Assembly: GCA_947683625.1 (NCBI GenBank)
Contig: CANTUR010000675.1
Coordinates: 1,583,501-1,647,500 of the forward strand
Length of the DNA stretch: 64,000 nucleotides
Direction of reading: 5' to 3'
DNA from: Mallotus nudiflorus
Lineage: Eukaryota > Streptophyta > Magnoliopsida > Malpighiales > Euphorbiaceae
The first letter of the stretch is position 1. Each line of letters starts with the position of its first letter. A program made the translations under genes and the position numbers. A model generated the notes under the pieces. The model was not told the DNA's origin, made no database searches, and saw only the letters and a list, made by a program, of their open reading frames with translations. This document shows, piece after piece, positions 11,876 to 24,790 of the stretch.

Positions 11876-11893
11876 TGGTATTAGAGCTATAGA
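11876..11893 (+). promoter_or_regulatory. Primer-binding site of element C, initiator-Met type
   Basis: TGGTATTAGAGCTATAGA differs at one position (T for C) from the TGGTATCAGAGC form used by many plant LTR elements for tRNA-iMet priming. It is two bases after the CA that ends the LTR. Confidence 0.85.
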
Positions 11894-12990
11894 TCCAAAA
11901 AGGAAGGTGGTTTATGGTCCTAACTTGAGGCCAACACAAAACTTCAAGAGAAGAGCTTAAAGGTCTTTTGCTAGTACACAAAAAATGAAGGTCCAAAAAA
12001 GACAAGATGTTAGGAGAAGATAAACAAGGAACATCTAATCTTGAAGGTGATAGAATCACTATATTAGAACAAGTTCAAAACTTGAGTGCATTAATTGCTA
12101 AACTCCTTGAAGGTATCAACTTAAAAAACATTCCACATGCACTCTCTTTTAAGAAGTTTGATCGTAAGCTTTAGAAGAAGGTTGCCAAAGAGAGTGAAAA
12201 GGAAGTTGATATAAAATCTAATAAGGAGGATTAAAAGGTTAGGTGGTGATAAAATTCTTGTCGATACCTTAAAGATTGATATTCCAATATGTAAAGGTGA
12301 CATTGAACTTGAAAAGTTAGATAATTTGATAACAGTGTTAGAAACTTATTACACTATGTAAAAGTATTCTAATGGTCAAAAGATAAAGTTTGCAAGCTTA
12401 AAACTTTCAAGCCATGCCCTCACATGGTGGAAGTCTTATCAATGATGGTATGATGTATCATATTTGTTTTAGAAAGGTTTCAAAGCATTATTAAGAAGAA
12501 GAATGGTACAAATGGCAACACTATAAGTAAAAATTTAGTCAAACTGTACAAGAATATACCACAGAGTTTTATAACTAAGATATAATTTTGGATATCGATG
12601 TTGATGACTATGATGCGTTCATGAAATATAATGAAGGTATTGTTAACTACATATAGAGAGAACTTAAATTGTTCACAATAAAGTCCATGGAAGAAGCTAC
12701 CATCAAAGCTATTGCTATTGAAAATAAAAATAAACAATTTAATAAGAAAAATGATAAACCAAAATCTTCTAATAAATCTGATTGGAAAAGAAAAGGGAAG
12801 CAGATGAATAATGAGTCAACATAGAAACAATATTATGATAATTGTCGTATAAACAAACATGCTAAGGAAAGATGTTGGATTCTTCACCATGAGTTAAAAC
12901 TAAAAGATAGAAAGGGAATTAAAGGAGGAATGACAAGAAGGTCACCTTGATTATGTAGTAAACAAAAGAGCTTCCTAAAATAAAGCAATC
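11894..12990 (+). pseudogene. Element C gag remnant
   Basis: Broken plus-strand frames give an N-terminal ITILEQVQNLSALIAKLLEG-like piece. A gag core follows with CKGDIELEKLDNLITVLETYY, KIKFASLKLSSHALTWWKSY and RRRMVQMATL. Next is a Lys-rich region near 12740-12800 and a Cys/His part (NNCR...NKHAKERCWILH near 12838-12885) that looks like a CCHC zinc knuckle (nucleic acid binding). It carries TAG stops and frameshifts. Confidence 0.7.
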
Positions 12991-13559
12991 TGATGTTACA
13001 CTAACCCTTATGACAAGACCAAAAAATGTGGAAGATGCTTATAGCGAAGAAGAGTTATTTCATTTGACTATTCAGGTTAAACAAAGTCTTGTGCAAGCCA
13101 TTATTAATCCAAGATGTTAAAAGAATCTGATTTCAAAATCCTTAGTAAAGAAGCTGGGCTTAGAGATAATGCCTCACCCAAAGCTATATCCTTTAACATT
13201 GATATACAAATTACAAAGCAATGTACCTTTAAATATGCAATGACTAATCATTATATTAATGAGGAAACTTATGAAGTGGTACCTATAAATATATGTCAAG
13301 TGATATTAGGCAATCCATATTTATGGAACCGTGATGCCATTCACTATAGAAGGTTATGTAAGTATCATCTTATGAAAGATAGGAAAGAGTTCCTTGTCAA
13401 TTCTTGTAAGCCTTAAACAATAAATAATCTCATGAACATTAAGCAAGTAAATAGATTAATTAATTCATATGGGTGATTTATTTTGCTAATGATTCAACCC
13501 TAAGAGTTGAGTCTAGAAGTTATGACCTTGTCCACATTAACTTTATCACCCTCATAAAG
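12991..13559 (+). pseudogene. Element C protease region remnant
   Basis: It starts with LTLMTRPKNVEDAYSEEELF and a SLVQAIINPR block. Then comes NLISKSLVKKLGLEIMPHPK followed by YPLTLIYKLQSNVP, the typical order around a gypsy aspartic protease. I do not see an intact D-T/S-G motif; the expected place (near 13100-13125) is altered. An open frame at 13114-13416 is partly out of the original frame. Confidence 0.6.
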
Positions 13560-14289
13560 CAATGAAATTGGAAAATTACAAGAAAAATTTAAAGATTTAT
13601 TTAAAGGTGTGCAAGGATTACCACTAAAAAGAGCTGTAGAGCATGAAATCTAATTGATAGGAGATTCTCCTATACCAAATTTAGGTTGTATCACACTTTT
13701 TTAACATAATTAGAAGAGATTAAGAGACAAGTTTAAGGGCTCCTTGAATAAGGAGTCATCAAGCCTAGTTTTCACCATATGGTTCACCAGTATTACTAGT
13801 CCCCAAGAAAGATGATGGTTGATGAATGTGTGTTGATTAGAAGGCACTAAACACAATTACCATTAAAAATCGATATCCATTACTGAGGATTGATGACCTA
13901 TTGGTGCTTACTATTTTACAAAGCTCGATTTTAAATCTAGTTATTATTAGGTTCATATTAGCGAAGAAGATACTTGGAAAACTACATTCAAGATGAAGCA
14001 AGGACTCTTTGAATGGTTAGTTATGCCATATGGATTATGTAATGCTCTAGCACCCTTCATGCAATTGATGAATGAAGTGCTTCACCCTTTCATTGATAAT
14101 TTTTCATTGTCTATTTAGATGACATATTGATATTTAGTGTTACATTGGAGGAATATCTTTATAATATTGCTAAAGTTTTAGGCATTCTTCAAATAAACAA
14201 GTTACGATTGAATGGAAAAAGTGTGAATTTGGAAAATGACATTTGGTATACTTAGATTCATTATTAGTACAAAAGAGCTTAAAGTGGAT
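13560..14289 (+). pseudogene. Element C reverse transcriptase remnant
   Basis: Plus-strand fragments include VQGLPLKRAVEHEI and IGDSPIPNLG, then a LLE-GVIKPSFHHMV part and PKKDD near 13803. The KLDFKS-like segment is at 13920, the LFEWLVMPYGLCNALAPFMQ stretch near 14010-14060, and an intact YLDD box at 14112-14123 (VYLDDILIF). The NKLRLNGKSVNLEN part follows. Many stops and small shifts. The 'AVEHEI' style and initiator-Met primer site suggest a chromovirus (Reina-like), but this is a judgement from phrases only. Confidence 0.8.
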
Positions 14290-14850
14290 CCATAAAAAGT
14301 GCAAGTTATTTTCCAATGGCTTATACCATGATCTATAACCACGGTTCAAAGTTTTATATGTGCATGTCAATATTTACGAAAGTTTATTCAACACTTTTCA
14401 CAAATTGTAGCACCATTGCACTCTTTTACAAAAGCTAATCAAAATTTTGAGTGGTTTAATAAGTATGATGAATCTTCCCAATTGCTAAAATGAAAGACTA
14501 AAGAATCTTCAACACTAGCATTACCAAATTTGCAAAAACCATTTGAAGTTGAATTAAATGTATCTAACTAAGCTATAGGAGCCATATTGTTATAGGATGA
14601 AAAACAAGTTGTATACCATTATGAGATGTTTAATGGACCAGTTTTAAACTATCCAACTTACGATAATAAGCTATCTACTTTGTATCGAGTAGTGAAGCAT
14701 TAAAGAGCTTACCTATTAGGGAAGTAAGTTATGGTTCACTCAAATTATAATCGTCTTTAATTTTTTTATTACACAATCTAAGTTATAATAAGCTCATCAT
14801 ATGAAATGGATGTCTTATTTACAATAATTCAAAATTATGATCAAGTATAA
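14290..14850 (+). pseudogene. Element C RNase H remnant, cut by element D
   Basis: The segment shows LALPNLQKPFEVELNVSN (catalytic Asp position changed to Asn), AIGAILL, EMFNGPVLNYPTYDNKLSTLYRVVKH and RAYLLGK. It ends with IKY at the TATAA duplication 14846-14850. The same protein segment resumes at 26315 with KKGVANKLADIL, which proves that 14851-26314 was inserted into this gene. Confidence 0.8.
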
Positions 14851-15734
14851 TGATATGAACATGGTTAACTTGTACCAAACTTGTATTCAATCTTGATAAT
14901 CTTGCTAAGAAAAAGAAACTCTAATTCACAATAAGATCCCTAAATAACATTTACTTAAGAACCTTAATTATAAAAAATTAAAGGTTGTTTAGTATAAACC
15001 TAATATTAACAAAGTCAATTTTAAGTCTAAATTAAACTAGGTTTGAATGTACCAAGCCTTTACTTGATAAATTTAGTAAAGTTCTTTTAAGAATAAAAGA
15101 GAAGGACTTTAACCTCATAAGAATTGAAATTTAATTGATAAAACTTCTTCTAAATTTATGCTACATTGCTATGACCTTTATATAGGCATGTAAACATCTT
15201 AATCCTTAAAGGAATAGGTTTTCTTACTTATTCCTAAAGACTCCTATAAAGGAAAATTCTTAACTAAAAAGAATTCCTTCAAAATTAGGTTAAAGCCAAA
15301 AATATAAAATATAAAAAGTTTCCTATTAATCTAGCATTAAATAGGAAGATACAAAAATCCTAACACAACTTGGACTCCTTTTTTGACTTTGACTTTGACT
15401 TGTTGACTTTTTGAATTAAACTTGAAATATCTTTGAATCTTATGAAATCTTCAAGAATCTTTTTAAATCTTCCTTATTGACTCTGTTTATTATTCGGACG
15501 CATCCACTAGTTACAAAATCACATTGAAATCCACTAGTAGAAATAACTCAAAATTCATCTAAGCTTTTGTACTTGAGTTTATCAATGTGTAGGCTTCACA
15601 AATTGATGTGGATTCAGGCCAAATTAATGCTCTAAGCTAAGCTTTTCATGCTCTTTAATCTATCCAACATTTTAACCATATAGAACATTAATTAATGTAT
15701 AATTTTCATATGAACCCTTTTGAGGATCATATCA
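14851..15734 (-). mobile_element. 3' LTR of element D (left copy)
   Basis: 884 bases, from TGATATGAAC to GGATCATATCA, so the ends are short inverted repeats. It contains a TTTATATAGG TATA-like phrase near 15178. Its twin is at 18390-26314 with element E inside. The adjoining polypurine tract lies at 15735-15751. Confidence 0.85.
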
Positions 15735-15751
15735 TTCCCTCCCTCTTAAAG
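15735..15751 (-). promoter_or_regulatory. Polypurine tract of element D
   Basis: On the minus strand this reads ctttaagagggagggaa directly before the LTR start TGATATG, as required for plus-strand DNA priming. It fixes the element's orientation. Confidence 0.8.
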
Positions 15752-16870
15752 ATGATTCATCCTTGAATCATTCCCATGTTTTAAAGTTGATAATTTCATA
15801 AATTCTCCAGGGTTAAACACAAATGCCTTGATTGAAATCCTCTCCTTTAAAGTAATAATCCACACAACAATAACTTGGAGTTGAATGCACACTTAGAACA
15901 TAGAACTTGTATTCATGAACATGTCATAATTGAATACTTATTGCTTCCTTCTAAATTTGAAACATGAATATCTTAAGTTCTTCTTATTACAATTGAAAAA
16001 TCCATAGATTCCCATAAAAGAAATAAAATATTGTAGCTCTTTCTCATACTTCATGCTAAGAATGAAATCTTTAATAGTATTGTTGACCTTGTAATGCATT
16101 TCAACAACATCATTAAAGGGATCTTTATATGGCTTCAAGGTTTGTAAAACAACTTTCAAAACACTAGAAAAAGAAAGATTAAATTTGTTAGTATAATCTT
16201 AATGAATAAGCATCTCTTTATCCTTCATAATGCTCTCAATCTCTAATTTCATCTTTTATGAACAAACTTCTACTTTTTCCTCTTTATAGTGCATATACTC
16301 TTTAGGATCACAAGTTGCACTCATAGTAACTCCTTGAGTAGTTAATCCTTCCATAAATTCACTACATTGCTCAAAACTTTGAAAGCACTCCCTATGAGCT
16401 TCAATGACATGAAAATTTTTCCTTAAAATCCCTTTCAAAGATCTGCACTTTCTCATTAATTTCTTTGCTTGGCTGCACACACTTGCCATTATCTTCAACT
16501 TATTATAATATTTCATCAAGGATTTTAGCATTGTTTTGCTCCAATAGCTCCATAATTTCTTCATCAACTATATTCTCTTCAAAACCATTTTTGCACTTTC
16601 TTCATTCAATAAAACATGAATTTTGTCATCCTCTTTAATAACTTAATCATATACTTCATGCATAAATGCTCTTCATATTTCTTACCTTATTCACTCAACC
16701 CATTTTTAACACTTAACTCACTCAACTTAGTTTTAACACCCAACTCCCTCTTTTCTTTTCTCTCATCTTTATAGGTTTCCCTTTCCAAAATTTTCCTATA
16801 TGAAGATTATATTTCTTCATTTTTTTGATTGATAAGTCTTTAAAAATTAACTTTATAAGCAAGGTTTCAA
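15752..16870 (-). other. Internal region of element D downstream of gag, no pol
   Basis: On the minus strand there is a 103-codon open stretch (16567-16256) rich in Lys, Met, Cys and Glu, and a 73-codon stretch (16159-15938). Neither matches RT, RNase H or integrase. The text between (16700-16860) encodes charged Lys/Glu runs. I cannot assign a function. This is where pol would be in a full element. Confidence 0.5.
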
Positions 16871-16871
16871 G

Positions 16872-17290
16872 TTACCACTCTTTCCTTTTATTCATCTCCC
16901 CAACTTGTCTCTCAACTACTTTAATTACTTTAGAATTCCTCAGACCTTGTTTTATCCCTTGAAAGTGATTATGCAAATCCTTATAATAATGATTTAGCAT
17001 AAACCTCTTTCGCATGATAGTCTTCATCTCTTGCCATGTAAAGATAGGTTCTTCTCCACAATGTCTCCTTGAGATCGCTAGTTGATTCCACCAAACTAAT
17101 GTATAGCCCATGAATGCGATGGTTGCAAGCTTGAATTTCTTTTTCTTAGAGTAGTTGTGGCAATTAAACATAAAATATACCTTCTTTTCCCATGCTAGAT
17201 ATGCTTTGGGATCACTTCTGCCATGCAAATTAGGTATCTTTATCTTTACACTCCCAAGGTTATTATCTTGCTTATTAAGTCCTTAAATGC
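16872..17290 (-). pseudogene. Element D gag
   Basis: The minus-strand frame 17228-16872 (118 codons) is a retrotransposon gag: HGRSDPKAYLAWEKKVYFMF, CHNYSKKKKFKLATIAFMGY, WWNQLAISRR, EMKTIMRKRFMLNHYYKDLH, then a shortened end. Just upstream (to about 17290) the same frame gives NLGSVKIKIPN, also typical of gag. The capsid-like part is well preserved, but the zinc knuckle and everything after are gone. Gag forms the virus-like particle; a partial copy could in principle only act in trans with another element. Confidence 0.75.
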
Positions 17291-17304
17291 TCTTATTAAT
17301 AAAC

Positions 17305-17329
17305 TCATCATCATCATCATCATCATCAT
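17305..17329. repeat. (ATC)n microsatellite
   Basis: About eight ATC units in the leader of element D; in the gag frame they would encode Asp. Confidence 0.9.
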
Positions 17330-17330
17330 G

Positions 17331-18369
17331 TCATCTCCCTCTACAAACTTGTCTAGGTGTGATTTAAGTCGTATTATTGTTGTTATTGGTGGTGGTTGTA
17401 GCTTAGCTTTGATTTAACCTCCATATTTGCTCTTAAACCTTTTGATGGTTGTTTAATAATTGACTCATTTATTCTTGCATCGCCTTCATAAAGAGCTTCC
17501 ATACATGACCTATTTCAACCTCCTTTGGATCTTCCATGTTATAAATAAAGAAACAAAAGAAAAACAAACTCACAAGTACCACTCCCTCACTTGTTTACAC
17601 TCAAAGAATGTCACTCAATGCTCGTGTTTCACTCAATTAGGTTTTTACCCTCTTATATGCTTACCACTCGCCTTTTAACTCTCAAATTCCTTTCTTACAG
17701 TTCTTATGGAACTTAAGTTACTAATTATCAAATTAAGCTTAATACAAAACAAACAAAGAAAAATTAAACTTAAATTTGATGATAAGAACCAAAGAAAATG
17801 CAACAAATAAAGACAATATCCAAAAAATGGAAAATATGAAAATTTGGAATAAGTGTTTAAACTACCCCAAATGCAACTTAAGAAGAAGAGTAGAATATTT
17901 AGAATAGAAATAAGGCAAAGGTATTGAATTTAGAATCAAAACAACGAATTGGAAAGGTTATAGGCCAAATTGAATGCAACTTTGATTAATTCAACTTTTT
18001 AATTCACAATTCAAAACTTTTTTCTTTTTTATTTTTACATTACAAATGCTAAAATGTCTAAATTAAGAACAAACTCAAATTGATAAGTATTTGTGATAAA
18101 TAAGACTCTTAAGATGAAAAATAATAAGAATAAAAAATGCATTTGTTTTTTTTTATTTAAAGGCTAGAAACATATTAGAATATGAAGAAAAGAATGAAAT
18201 TGACTAAAGATAATAAAGAAAAATGATGTTGAACTCTACAATCATAAAGAAAATGAATTGATATCAAACAAGACACAAAAACGAATGAAATATGAAAAAA
18301 TGCTTTTTTTTTTCTTTTTGATTGAATGCAAACAACAAAGAAAAGTAAAGATATGTACTTGATTAATGA
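17331..18369. other. Leader of element D between primer site and gag
   Basis: A/T-rich sequence with no coding trace I can name. It corresponds to the long untranslated leader between the primer site at 18370-18388 and gag on the minus strand. Confidence 0.5.
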
Positions 18370-18388
18370 GCCAAAGCTATGACACTAA
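18370..18388 (-). promoter_or_regulatory. Primer-binding site of element D
   Basis: The minus strand reads TTAGTGTCATAGCTTTGGC next to the LTR end. It is a decayed form of the initiator-Met type site (TGGTATCAGAGC); the order and spacing fit. Confidence 0.65.
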
Positions 18389-18770
18389 ATGATATAAATT
18401 TGTTTAACTTGTACTAAACTCATATTCAATTTTAATAATCTTGCCAAGGATTGTTCATAATCAAGCAAAAAGAAACTCTAATCTCCAACAAGACCTTTAA
18501 CAAATTAAAGGTTGTTTAATATAAAACTAATATTAACAAAGTCAATTTTAAGTTTAAATTAAACTAGATTTGAATGTACCAAGCTTTCATTTAATAAATT
18601 CACTAAAGTTATTTTAAGAATAAAAGAGAAGGATTTTAACCTCACAAGAAGTGAAATTTAATTGATAAAACTTCTTCAAAATTCATGCTACATTGTTATG
18701 GCCTTTATATAGGCATGTAAACATCTTAATCCTCAAATGAATAGGTTTTCTTACTTATTCCTAAAGACTC

Positions 18771-19416
18771 TGTTGGCTATTTTTGGATTTTGATTGATTT
18801 ACGAGCATGTCATAGGGAAAATTTCTCAAAAAATAAGACTTGACTTTTTAGACTGATTGTGAATTCTCAAGCTCCTTTACCATAATTTGCTTGGATTTCA
18901 ATAAGATTTAAATTAATAATGATAAGAGAAACTATTGGAAACTTAAAAGAGAACTTGTATTGATTTTTGAAGCTTAATACAAAACAATAGTAAAATAAAA
19001 GGAAGACAATGTTATAAACTAAGGAAAATAATAGTAGCTACTAATGATTGGCTAATGATAATTGTTAATTGTAGATGTGTTTATGATTAGTTGTTCCTTT
19101 TTGCTTTTATAGATGATCTTGCTTGTAGGCTACTTCTCTAATTAACTCTCTAGCAGTTCAAGAGTCTTCCCTTCTCTGGCAATAAATTCACGTAACTCTT
19201 AAACTCCTTCATCCGCATGGTAATCTTTTTCCTTAAGGCATTCCAGAATCTCTAAAGTCTTCTTCTTCATCAATTCACAAAATAATTCCATAATGTTCTT
19301 GTCTTGTGGGTTGGACTTTCCATTATTTTTGGGCTTAAAAATTCTAATTAAATCAAATTAAGCCACTAATTTTTTACCTTAATATTTTAGTTAAAAATTT
19401 AAATATGGCATAAACA
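18771..19416 (-). mobile_element. 3' LTR of element E
   Basis: 646 bases, TGTTGGCTAT to CATAAACA on the plus strand. It is a direct repeat of 25201-25851. Confidence 0.82.
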
Positions 19417-19430
19417 ATGCCCCTCGCATG
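19417..19430 (-). promoter_or_regulatory. Purine tract of element E
   Basis: The minus strand reads catgcgaggggcat just before the LTR. It is a short, imperfect polypurine tract. Confidence 0.5.
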
Positions 19431-19689
19431 TAATTAACTTGGGTAATCCAATACTAATTTACATGTAAAATAATATATATTCTTTGAAAGGTAACACAGG
19501 CCATGTCCAAATACATATTAATTAATGTTCAAGCCTTCATTAGCTAAAGACATGGCCCATTAATTATTTTTTTATTGATGAAAGAGAAATGGTCAAGTCA
19601 TTATCAAAATGAATAGAGATAAGAATATTTGAGTCCACGTCTTCTTGTTTTCCTTTGGAAAATTTTCTTCCTCAATTTTTTTTACCACT

Positions 19690-19990
19690 GCTTTCTTTGG
19701 TCACCTACCTACTTTCATCTTTGTCGGACTACCACAGACCATCGCTTCAGATGTAATTCACTCACCACCCCTATGAGACAATACCCACAACCTATCTCCA
19801 AGTAGCCATGGATTGCTATCTACACACCAATGCCAATCGCAACAACAACAACATGCTATTGCCCTAACTAGCAGGGATGTCACGCACCAGGGCATCAATG
19901 CTGGTGTCCTTCGCACGAGCAGCTCCAGTAGACAGCAGGACATCGTTGCCTTCTTCAACGTCATTAGCCCTAACTCTTTTCCAACAACCT
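19690..19990. other. GC-richer island inside element E
   Basis: A roughly 300-base block that is clearly richer in C and in CCA/ACC words than its surroundings ('caccaatgccaatcgcaacaacaac'). The minus-strand open frame here (19758-19964, 68 codons, Cys/Trp-rich) resembles no family I know. It may be the untranslated leader or a captured fragment. Confidence 0.35.
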
Positions 19991-19999
19991 GAGACCAAT

Positions 20000-22900
20000 A
20001 TGTTGATTTTTCAAAGCCATCCTTCTAAGAAAATCCACACCAATTTCAATTAAAGACTTATTCAAGGAAAATGATCAAGCAAGGTATTTTAATTTCCTTA
20101 AATCAATCTTTAATTTTAATCAAACATTGAAATTTTCTCTTATATGAGAATTTATTCTTAGTGGATTTTGTTTAAAGGATTTTAATAATGCCTTTATTTT
20201 TCTTAGATGAGAATTGATTTCTTATGATATTCTCTGATAATTAGCAAAAATTAAAATCTAATTTTGGCTTCACAAATTGCATTATTCCAACTTTAACTGA
20301 AAAATAACTTGTAAATTATAATTCGACCATCTTGGATTTGGCTTTGAAGAATTAGATGAAATTGGAAGCTATTTATCTCCTTTGATCATCCGTTTAGCCA
20401 AATTAATTGATAATTTTGGCTATAATTCTGGATGCTTGTGATGTTGCTATATTTTGCACTGTGTTAATGATATATAGTTTGGCTAAATTAATGCATTCAG
20501 CCACCTTTGGATGAATATTGCTTCCTTATAATATTGATATTAAGCCAAAACATTAAGCTTTTATTTTGTCCTTGCTTCTTAGTCAAAAAGTTTTGCATTG
20601 TTTTTTGGCTTACAAAGTACAATCACTATACCACGAGATCAATGTCGAGACTCTGGGCTCGGGCCTATTGGCCTTACCCTCCATCTCCACCATAGATGTC
20701 CATAAAAAAAATCTTTTCTAGGTTAAGCTCCCAAAATATTTTGGGTCGAGTTATAATTCGGGTCACACACAAATTCTAGTCATTTAATAACTTTATTGAT
20801 GAACTTGAAGTAAATGACCACTCTTTAAGAAAAGACAATTTTTTTTTATGAATTTGATGGCCAAAGTTTAACCAAAAATTAATTTTTGGTCTTCTATTAG
20901 TCACATTGTTCCAAGAAAAATTAAATTGGCATTTAGATAACTTGCTTTTTTAGTCAAAAATTTGCATTCAATTTATTAACTTTTCTTTGCCTTGTGATTT
21001 GCTAATTTTATACATTGGAATGTTATACCTTAATCATGGGATAATGCAAACTTTACTTGGGGAAAATGTGCTTGATGTTAAAATTTGAGCCGAAAAAAAT
21101 TAAATTTCCAAATTTTAATTGGCTTTACTCTAAAATTAATTTGGACTTTGTTCGATGGTTTTGGCACTTTATGCAATTACACTTACTTATTTGGCCAAAA
21201 TTATGTATTTTAATACTAACTTTCTTAATCATATAGCCAAATTTACTTTAACCAAAATATTGAAATTTTGGTTTGTCACTTGGTTTCTTTTAAGAAAATT
21301 TAGAATTTGGCTTTAAAAGATTCCTTTTAATCGAAACTTAATGTATCAAATTTTTGGCTTTTATTCCCCTTAAACCATTGCCAAAAATTGTTATCTCTAA
21401 TATGGTCATATTCATGCTTAGCTTAAAGACCACAAGCTTTAATGCTAATTTATTTAGGCCAAAAGAACAAACCTAATTGTCTTTAGCTTCAAATGACCTT
21501 GGCACTTGGGTTGGCGTTTACACACTTATTTTCTCTTTAGCCAATATTTCTTTGTTCAACTTATTTTATCCAAGCATCTAAATTTTAGCAATTATTTTTG
21601 AACATGGGGCACCTCTTTACTTTGCCAAAATTTATGTTCTTTTGATCACTCATGGGTATTTTTAAAGCAAATAGTCATATTTTACCTTAAGCCAACAATT
21701 TAATTAGCCTAACTTTGACCAATTATTATTTTAGGAATTTTGTTAGCCCTTTATAAAGATGGCCAAGATTTCATGCCTCAACTAAGTTGAGAATGACATT
21801 TAACTCAGCCCTTAAACATTTTACCCAGATTATAAAAGAATAGTCCGACTTTGCTTAAAAATTTATTTTAGCCTAAGGTGCCAAAATAAAGCTATGGGGA
21901 ACAAATATCATTCTTGGCTCTTGAAACCAAGAACTTCATTTTAAGCACAATCTTGGCATCACTTTTGCCTTAAGCCAAAATAATTCCTTTTAATTTTTTG
22001 TGTAATTTTATTACACTACACTTTCATAGGCCATATTTAGCCATTTTAATATCATTTCCATAATTATATTTGTATTTATTCTTGTTGCCAAAACTTTAAG
22101 AATATTTTAGCAATTTTTTTCATGGATTTTAGTTTCAAGTTTGCCCATAAAATGGCCAGATTAATATCATTTCTTAGAACTATCTCATTTTTAGCTCCAA
22201 ACTTGTTATCAACATTTTAATTTTTAAAGCCCCAAAAGCCTTAAAAATACATTTATTAAACAAAATATCTTAGTAACTCTCTATATTCTTATCAAGTTTT
22301 GGCCAACATGAAGTGTCATTTTTTAAACCATGGACTTCCTTCTACAATTTTAATGTTAAGACTAAAATTATTTTAGCCTTTAGGCCAAAATAAATTTATC
22401 TTCTTGCATTTCCCTATAGGTTCAACTACTCTTTTGCCTTGGGAAAACCATTAAGATGCATTATTTTCTTCTTTTAGGACTACTCTCCTAAATTTATTTT
22501 GGCAGGAATTTGCTAAAAAATTTTACAATTTATTTAATTAATTTTTCACACAATATTCCTTGGTTGACTATATTTATTTCTCTTTGTAGGCCAAATTTCT
22601 TGGAGAAATGACTTTCTACCTGTTTTTCTGTGCAAATTCTATTTGTTTAGCCAGTGATAACTAGCAAGATATTGGGGCAGCATTACAAACTAGCATGTGG
22701 TTTAGAAAACCACAAACACCCTTTGTAAATTTTACTGAGCACATTTACTTATTTTAGTAAGAAATAGCCAAAATGATGTCTATTTGCATAACTCTTTGTA
22801 TTCCAAGGCACTTATTATTTTAAGGCCAAATTAGTTGTATATTTAGACTAAATTTTGTGATTAATTTGCCTAGGAATTATGTAAATATTAATTTGCTCTT

Positions 22901-23340
22901 AATTTTACTATGCACCTTAAGGATTCTAATTTATATTGGCTTTTAACAGCCAATATAATCCTTGATATTTTTCTAGTTGTAAGGAAAGATGAATCTACTA
23001 TCCTCTGATTTATTTGCTATATATATGTTTGTCTATTTTCCATCAACTAGATTTTTCAATTTTTAGCACCACTGATCACATCACACACATACACCACAAC
23101 CATACATTACCAAAATGTCAAATTTTTAGCTGTTATACTGCTGGAATTTCATCAACATATCACAACACTTATTCACACACTAAAGAAATTAATAGTAATT
23201 AAAAACACACCAAAATTCAAACTTGCTAAATAAATAAAAACACACAAGAACTTGCAAGTTAAACTTTATTTATTTAATATAATGGCTATCAAGCCAATCT
23301 TTAGAACTTAAAAAGCAAAATATTGCCACATAGTGGCAAA
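20000..23340. repeat. Non-coding interior of element E, rich in GCCAAA/TTTGGC words
   Basis: More than twenty-five copies of GCCAAA-type words or their complement are spread over 20270-22940, usually inside a gccaaaattt-like context and in both orientations. No open frame matches a protein family. It is the kind of low-constraint filler seen in LARDs. Confidence 0.55.
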
Positions 23341-23381
23341 TTCTAGCTAGAGGCCAGTTATTTATTTAATTTATTTAGCTT

Positions 23382-23594
23382 TTATTTTCCCACATAGTCG
23401 AAAATATTTTCAGTTCCACCTCCTTTCACACCCTTCTTTGACTTAATAGGGAAGTAACATTCAATCACCTGATTTAGCATTTGCATATAGTCCCATGTAG
23501 AATAATCATTTTTAAAGCCCATTATTTTAATTGAATATACCATGGAGAAGACATTAAGGGAATTTTTGTTATCAATAGTAATTGGAAAAACCAT
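23382..23594 (-). CDS. Unrecognised small open frame in element E
   Basis: 70 codons on the element's sense strand, starting MVFPITIDNKNSLNVF and ending with KKGVKGGGTENIFDYVGK. I recognise no domain. It has no clear homologous phrase elsewhere in the window, and it may be chance. It is listed only because it lies on the coding strand of the element. Confidence 0.2.
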   Translation of the reverse strand: MVFPITIDNKNSLNVFSMVYSIKIMGFKNDYSTWDYMQMLNQVIECYFPIKSKKGVKGGGTENIFDYVGK

Positions 23595-24692
23595 TATTAT
23601 TGCATTAATTACCTCTTCTTATGACCTTTCGTGACCCTTTCTATTTCTCCTAGGGAAGTTGGCCCTCAAGTGTGGAACCTGTTGACATTTTCTTCTACCT
23701 TTTGGATCATGGATTCTTTTTTGTTAGAAAATGGATCACCTTAGCATTAGGTTGGATCTCTTATTCTTAAAATGCCCTTTATCTCTTTTGTCTTCTTTTA
23801 TGTGCATGAGTCAATGGTTGAGAAAATTATTGTGCGCCATCTTACGACACTACTTGTCTAATGGAACAAACTATGAAACCATAAATCTATATTGTATAGG
23901 CCTTTCACCTTTTATTAGCATGTATTTGTTTATGAAGAAATTTGGATCAAGTGGCCTTTTATCAAATGGTAAAAATTTCCTATGAGAAACTGGCCTCCAA
24001 TGACTTGTGAACCTATTTAAACTTATGTTGGAAGGGTGAGTCAACTTTTTTTTCTTTGATTTTCTCTTCCAAAACTACATTGATAGAATCGGTAGGTGGC
24101 AGTAAGGAAAGTGAGGCTTCCTCTATTAGTTCTATCTTTTTTTCTGTATTCAGGTTCACTTATACCATTGAGGATTAAGGAAAAAGTGAACGGGCTTGAT
24201 GCATCAGCATTTGAGGAACTAGTGTTTAGTCTTATGGAATTAGTTGTTCCCCAAGTGTAATGTCACCTTCTATGTTTTGTTATAATCCTTGGGGAATTAG
24301 CTTGTGTTCTTAGGGATTTAGTTCTTGGTATGGGGAAGTAGTGTCTGAGCTTGAGGAATTGACTATTCCTCATGTGTACTCCTTATGCATTTGCTTTTAT
24401 CCCTAGGGTAATGACACATTTGCCTAAGGAAAAGGCATCTAAGTCTAAGGATTTGGCATGTAACCTTGGGGAAAATTTCCCCTCATGCCTTTTCATTATT
24501 GTTTATATATTTTTAACTATAAGGCTGGGTTAGTCCTTTCATCAGTGACTAATTGGATTCCTTGTGGAATTTTTACAGAATCACCAGACTCCTCCTAAGC
24601 TATGTCAAGCTTGGATATAGTAGTATGTTATTTAGATGATTGTTCATTCATTTTGGAAAATGCTTGCACAATATCCTATAACATTTTTTCAA

Positions 24693-24790
24693 AGCCTTGC
24701 TTTAAGGAATTCTCAATGCTTTGCTTAAGGGAATTCTTAAAGCCTTGCTTCAGGGAATTAACAAAGCCTTGCTTCAGGGAATTAACCATA
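24693..24790. repeat. Tandem repeat of about 24 bases, four units
   Basis: Units of the form 'aagccttgcttcagggaattaaca' repeat four times with drift. They give the repeated SKPCFKEF/LKPCFREL pattern in the plus-strand open frame 24602-24793, which is therefore not a gene. Confidence 0.8.
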
